The position numbers and the translations under genes were made by a program. Below the pieces are notes generated by a model. That model ran no database searches, was not told where the DNA came from, and was given only the letters and a program-made list of their open reading frames with translations. From positions 1-27,562 of the IMG/VR virus record IMGVR_UViG_3300037069_001133: 27,562 bases of DNA; one strand, given 5' to 3'. Every line of letters starts with the position of its first letter. Position 1 is the first letter of the stretch. The stretch is from a virus. Of the stretch, positions 21,435-27,562 are shown piece by piece.

Positions 21435-23165
21435 TTACTGGACCTCGACACTGGCTAGGTTGATGCGCTGAACTGATCCGCCATCGGCGTACCAGAAAGT
21501 GCAGGGAGGCGAGCCACGTGATGCACGCACCTGCGGGGCGGCATCCTTGACTTGGAGATACCAGCCGACGCTGGTGATGGTCGGCGCAATGGTCAGCCCG
21601 GCTGCCGTGTTGACCTCCACCGCCTGCAGATTGCTGAGCGTGACGCCCGGCTGCAGCGCGCCGAAGTTGGCGGCCTGGTTGATCGGGTCAATGAGGGCGG
21701 CGCGGATCATGGCGTAGCCCGATGGGTTGTAGGGGATGGACTTGACCTGCGTCAGCAGCGACATCAGCGCCACCTGGAACTGGTTGGTCAGCCAAATCTG
21801 GTTGATGTAGCTGTCGAGCCAGGCGAACGCGCCGGTCACCGAGCCGGGATAGAGGAAGGTGAAGCTGTCGTTGGCGGTGCTGAAGTTGCCGACGTAGCTG
21901 TAGCCGTTGGCCTCCAGGTTGGAGGCGATCACCTGGCTGGTCACATCCGGCGCGAGGCCGCTCTGGCCCTTGAAGGCAAAGGTGACGCGGCCCTGCGTCT
22001 CGGTGAAGTCCACCGAGGCAATCGCGCCGCAGAGGAACGCCGCCGTTTGCGCCCCGTTGACCGGCGCGTAGACCAGTGCGGTGCCGTCGCTGTTGGCCTG
22101 GTCCAAAAGGTAGCCCATCGTCGTGGTCTGCCCGGTCAACGTCGCGTTGATGTCGTTGTCCCAGCAGGCATAGACAAAACGCTTGTTCTGGGTGTTGGCC
22201 CATGCAGCAAACGCCATCTTGATGGTGTTGCCCGAGCCGCCATCGGGATCGAAGGCGGTCATGAAGCTCGCCCAGTCCTGCGTGATCGCCTTGATGGCAT
22301 TCAGTGCGCCGGCCGGGGTGGCTGCCACGGCGCCAATCGACTGGACCGCGCCAACAGCCGCCGTCAGGCCGAGCGCCGCCGCGATGGTGCCGGAGACGAA
22401 GCTGACGGTGGAGGCCGCCCCGACAGTGCCGGAGGTCACCACGAACGCGCCGGAGACGCTGTCGTAGGTCACGACGGGCAGCGCTGACGTCATCGACTCA
22501 CTGGCGATGGTCTGCGTTGGCGTGACGGTGTAGGTGCCAATGCCGCCGGTGCCGGTGAGGATGGCGCTGACGTAGGTGTTGACCGTCACCCCGGCGCCGA
22601 CGATCTGATCACCGACTGAAATGGTGCCGGAGGTCATCGCCGAAACCGTCATCGTGGTGCCGGCGATGGCGGCGGTGAAAGCCGAGCGTTGCGGCCCGGT
22701 GGCGCTGAGCGCGGTGCTTATCAGCTGGGCGGCGGCGCTGAAGCTGGATGCGCTGGTGAGGGTGATGCTGCTGCTGGTCTTCAGCGTGCCGTCGATGGTC
22801 ACCGCGATGATGCCTGACGGGATGGCCTGGATGCCTGCGACGCCGCCGGCCGAGACGTTGGAGCCGCGCAAGTAGGCGCTCACCGAGGTCTGGTTGTACT
22901 GGGCGAACAGCAGCGAGCCGGGCTTGACGTTGGAATTGTCGAAGCCGAGGAAGTAGTTGCTGGCCAGCGCCGCCTCGGCGGCTGTGGCGCCGAAGTAAGC
23001 CGCCACTGCGGCCTGCGTCGGGAACGCCTGCACGGTGCCGAGCGGCACGCGCGTATTGGCAGTCAGGAACAGACCGTTCAGGTCAAGCGCCGAACCGCCC
23101 GCGCTGAGCACGCTGGGGCTGACATTGACGATCTGCGAAGCCGGAATGCTGGTCGTGCCGGACAT
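21435..23165 (-). CDS. tail sheath protein (DUF3383-like) carrying the virion module
   Basis: The product has 576 residues. The N-terminus (SIPASQIVNVSPSVL, LDLNGLFLT, RVPLGTVQAFPTQAAVAAYFG, ASNYFLGFDNSN, GSLLFAQYN) is diagnostic of DUF3383 contractile sheath proteins. Later segments NKRFVYACWDND, LGYLLDQ-like and the C-terminal NLQAVEVNTAAGL and GWYLQVKD complete the family. The sheath polymer surrounds the tube and contracts to drive it through the cell wall. One copy of the Gly/Thr-rich module occupies about residues 166-228, within the outer, variable part of the sequence, and so is likely displayed on the outside of the tail in very many copies. The family call comes from remembered motifs. 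Confidence 0.9.
   Translation of the reverse strand: MSGTTSIPASQIVNVSPSVLSAGGSALDLNGLFLTANTRVPLGTVQAFPTQAAVAAYFGATAAEAALASNYFLGFDNSNVKPGSLLFAQYNQTSVSAYLRGSNVSAGGVAGIQAIPSGIIAVTIDGTLKTSSSITLTSASSFSAAAQLISTALSATGPQRSAFTAAIAGTTMTVSAMTSGTISVGDQIVGAGVTVNTYVSAILTGTGGIGTYTVTPTQTIASESMTSALPVVTYDSVSGAFVVTSGTVGAASTVSFVSGTIAAALGLTAAVGAVQSIGAVAATPAGALNAIKAITQDWASFMTAFDPDGGSGNTIKMAFAAWANTQNKRFVYACWDNDINATLTGQTTTMGYLLDQANSDGTALVYAPVNGAQTAAFLCGAIASVDFTETQGRVTFAFKGQSGLAPDVTSQVIASNLEANGYSYVGNFSTANDSFTFLYPGSVTGAFAWLDSYINQIWLTNQFQVALMSLLTQVKSIPYNPSGYAMIRAALIDPINQAANFGALQPGVTLSNLQAVEVNTAAGLTIAPTITSVGWYLQVKDAAPQVRASRGSPPCTFWYADGGSVQRINLASVEVQ
22482..22670 (-). repeat. virion module copy 4 (tail sheath)
   Basis: This copy encodes about residues 166-228 of the sheath: GTTMTVSAMTSGTISVG, IVGAGVTVNTYV, LTGTGGIGTY and PTQTIASESM. 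Bases 22529-22550 are identical to 26877-26898 in the cement protein. Confidence 0.85.
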
Positions 23166-23168
23166 CAA

Positions 23169-23897
23169 CTATGCTCCTGGGGGATAGGTTGCGTCAATCT
23201 CCACCGGAGTGACGATCAGTTTGTCGGCGAAATCCTGCTGGACAGTGATCACCGGGTTGGCCTGGATGACGACATCCATGGTCCAGCGATACTCGAACTG
23301 CTGCTCAGCATTCTGGAACGCGGCCTGACGCGGCTCGCTGGCGAACAGCGGCTGGGCATCAATGGTGGCGGCCATGCTCTGGCAGGCGTAGGTGTCGCGG
23401 ATCAGCGTGCTGATGATCTGCGCATTGTCGGCGCTGGACGGGCCGTGGATGTCCAGCTGGAACGTGATCTGCGTCGGCTGGAGCACATTGTACTCGCCGC
23501 CGAGGAGTTGTGCCGTGGGGGCGCTCTGCGAGGGCAGGACGGCGTAGGTGCCAACGCCCCCAGTCCCGGTGCCGAGCGCCGTCACGACTGTGCCGGTGAC
23601 CACGCCTGGGCCGGAAATCGGCTGCCCGACGCCCATGGTGCCGGAGGAGATCGAATTGACAGTTAGGACCGTGCCGGAAATGCCGCCGAGGAACAACGTA
23701 TCTTCGTAGCTCGCCACATTGGTGGACAGCCGCTCGCGATGCGTTGGCGTCATCACGACAAAGTCAGTCCCGCTCGGCTCCGGCACGCGGCTTTGCTCGG
23801 CGCGGATCACCGCGACGCCGGCCGGCAAGATCGCCGTGAGGAAGGTGCGGAGTGCCACCAGCGTCTGGTACTCTGTGCTGCTGATGTATGCCATCAT
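23169..23897 (-). CDS. tail terminator, LIC_12616-like, carrying the virion module
   Basis: The product has 242 residues. The core is split: residues 1-71 (YQTLVALRTFLTAILPAGV, AEQSRVPEPSGTDFVVMTP, RERLSTNVASYED) and 132-242 (QITFQLDIHGPSSADNAQI, LIRDTYACQSM, PLFASEPRQAAF, NAEQQFEYRWTMDVVIQAN, FADKL). Together these match LIC_12616-type phage neck terminator proteins, which cap the tail tube and sheath at the head end. Between them sits one copy of the Gly/Thr-rich module (72-131). Removing it leaves about 180 residues, the usual family length, so it is an insertion in a surface loop. ATG 23897 makes an ATGA overlap with the previous stop. Confidence 0.82.
   Translation of the reverse strand: MMAYISSTEYQTLVALRTFLTAILPAGVAVIRAEQSRVPEPSGTDFVVMTPTHRERLSTNVASYEDTLFLGGISGTVLTVNSISSGTMGVGQPISGPGVVTGTVVTALGTGTGGVGTYAVLPSQSAPTAQLLGGEYNVLQPTQITFQLDIHGPSSADNAQIISTLIRDTYACQSMAATIDAQPLFASEPRQAAFQNAEQQFEYRWTMDVVIQANPVITVQQDFADKLIVTPVEIDATYPPGA
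23174..23178 (-). promoter_or_regulatory. ribosome binding site of the sheath gene
   Basis: AGGAG lies eight bases before ATG 23165. It overlaps the last codons of the terminator gene and supports ATG 23165 over the adjacent TTG at 23168. A strong site is expected for a highly expressed sheath. Confidence 0.6.
23505..23684 (-). repeat. virion module copy 3 (tail terminator)
   Basis: This copy encodes residues 72-131 of the terminator: GTVLTVNSISSGTMGVG, ISGPGVVTGTVV, GTGTGGVGTY and PSQSAPTAQ. Bases 23556-23582 are identical to 12567-12593 in the baseplate J copy. Confidence 0.85.
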
Positions 23898-24271
23898 GCA
23901 CCGTTCTGCAGCGTCACGGCCAGCTTGGTCCAGCCCGGCCGCACCCAGGACTCAAGCACCTGGACCACCAGCCAAACCTGCCCGTCAAAGGTCAGGAGGT
24001 CGCCGCCCTTGCCCTCAACCCGCACGGTGCCATTCCAGGCGCCGTTGAGGTAGATCGCGCGCCGCTCGCCCTGCTGGTCCAAGCCGTCCAGCATCTGCAG
24101 ATCGGTAAAGGTCAGCGACTGCATCTGCACCCAGCACTGCACCGACTGAGCATAGCTCGGCGAGCGCGAGCCGTCCGGGTTGATGACCGAACCAAGGGAC
24201 GATTGCAGCGTGGCCAGCGTCATCGGGTTGATGGCCGCGATGTGGCCGCGCACGATCTGATGGAGGTTCAC
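23894..24271 (-). CDS. putative head-tail joining (stopper) protein
   Basis: The product has 125 residues from GTG 24271, which overlaps the previous TGA as GTGA and has GGAGG four bases upstream. A TTG at 24283 is a weaker alternative. The N-terminus (NLHQIVRGHIAAINP) leads into a small beta-rich domain with VQCWVQMQSLTFTDLQMLDGL, RRAIYLNGAWNGTVR, GGDLLTFDGQVWLVVQVLESW and KLAVTLQNG. This layout, a small beta-barrel protein between an HK97-gp10-like gene and a terminator gene, is the position of head-closure/stopper proteins such as SPP1 gp16 types. Function is inferred from position and fold impression. I do not recognise a named family with certainty. Confidence 0.68.
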   Translation of the reverse strand: MNLHQIVRGHIAAINPMTLATLQSSLGSVINPDGSRSPSYAQSVQCWVQMQSLTFTDLQMLDGLDQQGERRAIYLNGAWNGTVRVEGKGGDLLTFDGQVWLVVQVLESWVRPGWTKLAVTLQNGA

Positions 24272-24702
24272 TTGACCTCCCAATCGACGCTGTTCAGCAT
24301 GTGGCCGGTGTCGATGAGCGGCTTGGTGCTGCCCTTCGCCGCGACCGTGGCCGGCGCGAGCGGCGGCGCCACGAGGTCCACGATGGACTGCTGGATTTCA
24401 CCCTTGATGCCCTCGCCCATGAGGGACAACGCCTTGTTGGCGTCGTAGTCGTGGGCCTTCAGCACGGCGCCGAGTTTTGGCCCCCACTTCGGCGAGTTGG
24501 TCTTGATGGCGGTGCGAAAGAACGGACGCGGCGGGATGCCGCGCGAGGGAGCGCCGAACTCCTGCACCGTCGCCACCAACGGTGTGGACGTGCCATCGGG
24601 ATAGGTCGAGCCGGCCAGGAAGCCGACACGGACCTCATGGCCGCTCTGCAGCTTGGCGGCAATCGAAGTGAGGGCAGCGGTGAGCCGGCTGCCGCCGCTC
24701 AT
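24268..24702 (-). CDS. HK97-gp10-like neck/tail completion protein
   Basis: The product has 144 residues. A stretch VRVGFLAGSTYPDGTSTPLVA is followed by QEFGAPSRGIPPRPFFRTAI, the signature of HK97 gp10-like and virion morphogenesis proteins that form or complete the neck. The C-terminal part (LMGEGIKGEIQQSI then LAPATVAAKG...PLIDTGHMLNSVDWEV) is the usual end of this family. The open frame extends 132 bases further upstream, but that part lies inside the DUF4054 gene and reads as Arg-rich shadow. ATG 24702 makes an ATGA overlap with the upstream stop, the coupling used throughout this operon, and matches the family length. Confidence 0.8.
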   Translation of the reverse strand: MSGGSRLTAALTSIAAKLQSGHEVRVGFLAGSTYPDGTSTPLVATVQEFGAPSRGIPPRPFFRTAIKTNSPKWGPKLGAVLKAHDYDANKALSLMGEGIKGEIQQSIVDLVAPPLAPATVAAKGSTKPLIDTGHMLNSVDWEVK

Positions 24703-25139
24703 CGCCATGGCGTGAACCCCCCGCCGGAGTAGATGGGAGGAGCGCCGTAGCGCGGCCCGGCAACGTACCGCATCGTGCGGAATGCGGCCATCGCCTGCCA
24801 CGCGGCCAGTCCATACTTGGACTGTGTGTACCATGCCGCCGTCCCTGGCACGCCCGCCAGTTCCGACGACACATTGACAGACCCTTCTCCGGCACTGGCA
24901 ATCCGGCCAACAACGGGCGATGATTCTGGCCCGTTGAGGTAGGCGATATGCGCCGTGACCATGTTGAGGATCGTGGCGCGCACCCCCATGTCGATGATGC
25001 GACTGCAGGGGGTGTTATCGACGTACAGGCACGCTTCGTTGAAAAACATCGTCGCCTGGGGCGCAGCACTCACAAGCTCAGGGTACCGCGCAGCCCAGGC
25101 GGCGTAATCAAACACAACCGTTCCGGTCGTGCCCGACAT
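24699..25139 (-). CDS. DUF4054-like head-tail connector/adaptor
   Basis: The product has 146 residues. The pattern fits DUF4054 phage proteins: an aromatic N-terminal FDYAAWAARYPEL, a helix with a central Tyr-Val (ACLYVDNTPCSRI), a helix VRATILNMVTAHIAYLNG, a Gly/Ser turn (GRIASAGEGSVNVSSEL), and a C-terminal WYTQSKYGLAAWQAMAAF. DUF4054 proteins are placed at the neck of contractile-tailed phages, as gp6-type adaptors beneath the portal. Start ATG 25139 makes a one-base overlap (TGATG) with the upstream stop. A GTG at 25142 is an equally possible start and would add one residue. Confidence 0.8.
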   Translation of the reverse strand: MSGTTGTVVFDYAAWAARYPELVSAAPQATMFFNEACLYVDNTPCSRIIDMGVRATILNMVTAHIAYLNGPESSPVVGRIASAGEGSVNVSSELAGVPGTAAWYTQSKYGLAAWQAMAAFRTMRYVAGPRYGAPPIYSGGGFTPWR

Positions 25140-25531
25140 CACTCAGCCGGCTTGATGCCGGGAGCGGTCTGCGACATGGGCTCGGAAACGCCCTTGACAG
25201 CCTCCTGCTCTTTGGCCTGATCGGCCGCGCGATCCGGCGTGGACTGAACGAAGATCATGCCCTTGACGATGGGGGAATAACCTTCGTTCTGCTTCATCCA
25301 CTCCGCCATGAAATCGGCATCGACTTCGGTGAGGCCGTAGCCGCCGATCACCCTGGAGGAGTTGCGGCCGGCGAGCGTCACCGGGTCGCCAACCGGCTGG
25401 TAGACGCTGCCGATGCCGCCGGCCGGCGCGTCGGCGAGCTTCTTGCGAAGCTGCAGACGCAGACCGTTCGGGAGCTTGCAGCCGACCATCACCGTCTTGC
25501 GGCTGGACGATTTGCTGGCGGTGTCCGACAT
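25139..25531 (-). CDS. conserved small head-region protein, function unknown
   Basis: The product has 130 residues and lies between capsid and DUF4054 connector, three bases after the capsid stop. The first 15 residues are Ser/Lys-rich. A compact basic-to-mixed region follows (VMVGCKLPNGLRLQLRKKL, then GGYGLTEVDADFMAEWMKQ), and the C-terminal third is charged and probably disordered (about 95-130, Glu/Lys/Pro-rich). The segment VGCKLPNGL followed by a short beta-rich stretch is typical of small proteins found after capsid genes in this class of phage, none of which I can name functionally. It could be an auxiliary head protein or a head-tail connector. I see no enzymatic motif. Its TGA overlaps the next ATG by one base. 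Confidence 0.72.
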   Translation of the reverse strand: MSDTASKSSSRKTVMVGCKLPNGLRLQLRKKLADAPAGGIGSVYQPVGDPVTLAGRNSSRVIGGYGLTEVDADFMAEWMKQNEGYSPIVKGMIFVQSTPDRAADQAKEQEAVKGVSEPMSQTAPGIKPAE

Positions 25532-25534
25532 GGG

Positions 25535-26560
25535 CTACACCCCCACCATCGTGGCGAAGGCCACCGGCAGGAACAGCACGGCGCCCCAGGTGCCCTGCGA
25601 CTTCTTCTGCTTGAAGGCCGACAGTTCGGTCACGATGGGATGCGCGCGCATCTTCTCGGTGAACGAGCAGTAGCCCGTCTCCTGGCCGTCGATGCTCTCC
25701 GCAATCATCTGGATCGTGTTGATGCCGGCATTGGTGTACTGCGGCGCCGTCTCGATGCGGATGTTGGGGAAATTCTTCTTCAGCAGGTCGCTGACGTTCA
25801 CGTTGAAGCTGTTCGTGTTCGTCAGGTAGATCGCGACGCCCGGCGGCAGAGCAAGGACCACCGAAGTGTCCTGGTCCACGAGGCCCTGCGTCTGCGTCAC
25901 CAGCGTCTCGTAGAGCGACTGGACGTCAGCGTAGATTTCATTGGCCGTGGACAGCGGACCCCAGCCGGGGCCACCAGCCGCCTTCGTGCCCGGCGAGATC
26001 GCGGCCGGCAGCGACGGGTCGTTGAGCAGGCCGTAGTTCTCCAGGCCCTGGACGCCAAAGAAGTAGGTGAGGTTCTGGAACTTGTCCAGCACCATCGCCG
26101 AGGCGACGTTCAGCTGCTGCGCCCAGTCGATTTTCGCCAGACCGGCTTCCGCCAGCTGCTTCTCGCCCCACTGGGTGATGGTCTGGTAGTGGTACGACTG
26201 GCGCTGCGGGAACTGGACGTTGGCCGAGGTCGTGCCGTTGTTGCTCCAGTCGCCGTAGCTGCTGACTTCACCGGCACTCTCCACCATCGAGAAGATGGCG
26301 GTGCGGGTGATCCAGTCGCCCTTCTTGGTCTCACCAAGGATTTGCGCCGCCTTGTTGGGCGTCGTCAGCACCTTGATGACCTTCGGGTCCAGGTAGCTGG
26401 ACAGGAAGGCGGGGATGCCGGCATTGCTGACCGTGACCAGCTGCGGCTGCGCATCCATGGCGAGGTCGTAGTTGTGAGCTACGCCCTCCGGTAGAAAATC
26501 GGTATCGTACGCCATGACGATACCATGGGACTGCGCGACGCGCAGAAGATCAGCGTGCAT
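25535..26560 (-). CDS. major capsid protein (DUF2184-like)
   Basis: The product has 341 residues from ATG 26560 and forms the HK97-fold icosahedral shell. Recognisable stretches are LDPKVIKVLTTPNKAAQI, GDWITRTAIF, VESAGEVSSYGDWSNNG, QRQSYHYQT, WGEKQLAEAG, NLTYFFGVQGLENYGLLND, and near the C-terminus YCSFTEKMRAHPIV. These match the DUF2184 group of phage capsid proteins. An upstream in-frame TTG (26581) would add seven residues and overlap the cement gene by 16 bases. I prefer the ATG because it has an AGGGG ribosome site and no overlap. There is no scaffold or delta domain at the N-terminus. No copy of the Gly/Thr-rich module is inserted here, unlike in its partner cement protein. Confidence 0.9.
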   Translation of the reverse strand: MHADLLRVAQSHGIVMAYDTDFLPEGVAHNYDLAMDAQPQLVTVSNAGIPAFLSSYLDPKVIKVLTTPNKAAQILGETKKGDWITRTAIFSMVESAGEVSSYGDWSNNGTTSANVQFPQRQSYHYQTITQWGEKQLAEAGLAKIDWAQQLNVASAMVLDKFQNLTYFFGVQGLENYGLLNDPSLPAAISPGTKAAGGPGWGPLSTANEIYADVQSLYETLVTQTQGLVDQDTSVVLALPPGVAIYLTNTNSFNVNVSDLLKKNFPNIRIETAPQYTNAGINTIQMIAESIDGQETGYCSFTEKMRAHPIVTELSAFKQKKSQGTWGAVLFLPVAFATMVGV

Positions 26561-26565
26561 TTGTA

Positions 26566-27525
26566 TTACCCCTGCGGCCAAGTGGTGATTTTGATGACTT
26601 CACCGGCGGCGCCGATGGAGCCAACGTACCATTTCGTCTCGACACCGCCGGCTGCGGTGATCGTGGTGGAAGTGGCGGTCTGCGTGGTGCCCACGAAGTA
26701 GGTCCCGTTGCCGCCCGTGCCGGTGCCGAGGCCGGTGATGGTCGTGCCGGCCGTGACGCCCGAACCCGACAGCACATCGCCGACGCCGAGCGCGCCGGAG
26801 CCAACCGCCGTGACGGTCAGGGTGCCGTAGGTGCCGCTGATGGTCGTGCTGCCGACGGTCTGCGGGTTGGTCACCATGTAGGTGCCAATGCCGCCGGTCG
26901 TGCCGGTCAGCTGCTGGATGACGGTGGTGCCGGTGACCACGTTGGTGCCCGACAGAACCTCGCCGACAACCAGGGTGCCGGAGCTAACCGCCGTCACGGT
27001 CATGACGCCGAAGCTGGCGCTTTCCGTGCCGCTCGCGCCCTCGGTGCCGGGGACGATGGAGCCGGTGACCGACGCCGTGCTGGCGGCAATCGAGCCGGTG
27101 ACGGAAGCGGCCTGCGGCGCGCTGCCGGTGGCGCCGGTCGTCACCTTGCCGGTGCCGAACTGGGCGTAGACCTTCTGGCCGATCAGCGCGGTGTTCGCGC
27201 CATCGTTCACGGCCCAGAAGTCACCCTCATTGAACAGGGTGCACTCGTAGCCGCCGGGGATCACATTGCCCGTCTCGGCGAGGTAGGTGGTGATCAGCGC
27301 GTCACCAAGCACCCGATGCACGAAGCCGGCCGGCAGGCCGGAGCCGGCGTTGGAGGCGAACGTGCCGGTGGGGTCAACCCAGGCGAAACGCCCAACGGTC
27401 AGGCCCGCAGGCCCAACCACGAGGGCGCCGGGGCCGGCCAGCACCGAGGAACGCGGGTTGGCGGAGGCGAAATCGCCGGGCAGGCCGGGAGCCGGCTGCA
27501 GGCGAACAACAGTCTGGAACGGCAT
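26566..27525 (-). CDS. head cement/decoration protein with two inserted Gly/Thr-rich modules
   Basis: The product has 319 residues. Residues 1-130 and 294-319 resemble phage structural cement proteins of the Gp24 type: a segment around GDFASANPR, then [32 protein letters not shown], and a C-terminal ETKWYVGS...IKITTW. Such proteins bind the capsid surface and stabilise the expanded head. Between the two parts lies a low-complexity stretch (about 131-169) and two tandem copies of a module of about 60 residues (170-231 and 232-290) that also occurs in the terminator, sheath and baseplate J proteins of this window. The protein is therefore roughly twice the length expected of the core family. 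Start ATG 27525 has AGGAG nine bases upstream. It directly precedes the major capsid gene, the usual place. The family call rests on remembered motifs, not an alignment. Confidence 0.78.
   Translation of the reverse strand: MPFQTVVRLQPAPGLPGDFASANPRSSVLAGPGALVVGPAGLTVGRFAWVDPTGTFASNAGSGLPAGFVHRVLGDALITTYLAETGNVIPGGYECTLFNEGDFWAVNDGANTALIGQKVYAQFGTGKVTTGATGSAPQAASVTGSIAASTASVTGSIVPGTEGASGTESASFGVMTVTAVSSGTLVVGEVLSGTNVVTGTTVIQQLTGTTGGIGTYMVTNPQTVGSTTISGTYGTLTVTAVGSGALGVGDVLSGSGVTAGTTITGLGTGTGGNGTYFVGTTQTATSTTITAAGGVETKWYVGSIGAAGEVIKITTWPQG
26569..26573 (-). promoter_or_regulatory. ribosome binding site deciding the capsid start
   Basis: AGGGG lies eight bases before ATG 26560. It straddles the end of the cement gene (GGG TAA) and supports ATG 26560 over the in-frame TTG at 26581. 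Confidence 0.55.
26653..26832 (-). repeat. virion module copy 2 (cement protein)
   Basis: This copy encodes residues 232-291 and is directly in tandem with copy 1. Hallmarks are [42 protein letters not shown] and TQTATSTTI. The two copies are clearly related but diverged at the protein level, so the tandem is not a very recent duplication. Confidence 0.85.
26833..27018 (-). repeat. virion module copy 1 (cement protein)
   Basis: This copy encodes residues 170-231 of the cement protein. Hallmarks in order are [33 protein letters not shown] and PQTVGSTTI. Bases 26877-26898 are identical to 22529-22550 in the sheath copy. Confidence 0.85.
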
Positions 27526-27537
27526 CTGCAGTGCTCC

Positions 27538-27562
27538 TTATCGAGCCTTGAGGGACAGGGCG
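27538..27562 (-). CDS. 3' end of an upstream head gene (partial)
   Basis: Only seven codons and a TAA are inside the window, reading ALSLKAR then stop. The frame is inferred from the stop sitting directly before the next gene's ribosome binding site (AGGAG at 27534-27538, nine bases before ATG 27525), the tight packing seen elsewhere. In phages with a cement protein followed by a DUF2184 capsid protein, the gene here is often a DUF2213-like prohead protease, but these seven residues cannot show that. Confidence 0.35.

Noticed and set aside
24703-24834. Upstream extension of the HK97-gp10-like frame
   Set aside because: It lies entirely in the DUF4054 gene and reads as Arg-rich shadow. ATG 24702 gives the usual coupling and family length.

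Overview
The window carries the structural and lysis half of a tailed-phage (Caudoviricetes) genome or prophage with a contractile tail. Every gene I can support lies on the minus strand, so transcription runs from position 27562 towards position 1. Base composition is uniformly GC-rich. A GC-rich Gram-negative host, such as an alphaproteobacterium, fits, because there is a two-component spanin with a lipobox. The exact host is inference. No integrase, repressor, replication gene, tRNA, CRISPR array or att site is visible, so free phage and prophage cannot be told apart.

Layout in transcription order. (1) Head and neck, about 27.5-23.2 kb: end of an unseen upstream gene, cement/decoration protein, DUF2184-type major capsid protein, a small unknown, DUF4054 connector, HK97-gp10-like protein, a probable head-tail joining protein and an LIC_12616-type tail terminator. 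(2) Tail, 23.2-18.3 kb: DUF3383 sheath, tube, tail assembly chaperone with a -1-frame extension that lacks its own good start, and a tape measure protein with an embedded lysozyme-like domain. (3) Baseplate, 18.3-11.9 kb: hub, hub-associated protein, Pam3-type plug, a fibre gene wedged in here, Gp138/GpV-type piercing spike, a 35-codon mini-gene, gp25-like wedge, J-like wedge and DUF2612 protein. (4) Adhesion, 11.9-5.4 kb: two repeat-bearing fibres, an accessory protein, an unknown beta-rich protein, a 632-residue protein with a LamG-like head and 25 short repeats, and a fibre-tail adaptor. (5) Lysis, 5.4-2.3 kb: small membrane proteins, overlapping Rz/Rz1 spanins, GH108 endolysin, holin candidate. 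(6) Left end, 2.3-0 kb: an Ala/Pro-tailed protein, a collagen-like protein and a large structural protein cut by the window edge.

Most adjacent genes overlap by 1-4 bases (ATGA, GTGA or TGATG), so the block reads as one long translationally coupled late operon. There is no gene-free stretch longer than about 60 bases, and no internal promoter or intrinsic terminator is convincing. The only notable intergenic structure is a 10-bp hairpin at 1829-1853.

The most interesting signals are: a Gly/Thr-rich module of about 60 residues present five times in four unrelated virion proteins (cement, terminator, sheath, baseplate J), with exact DNA tracts of 22 and 27 bases shared between distant copies; the 25-fold repeat protein with a LamG-like head; and the hidden second tail-chaperone frame.
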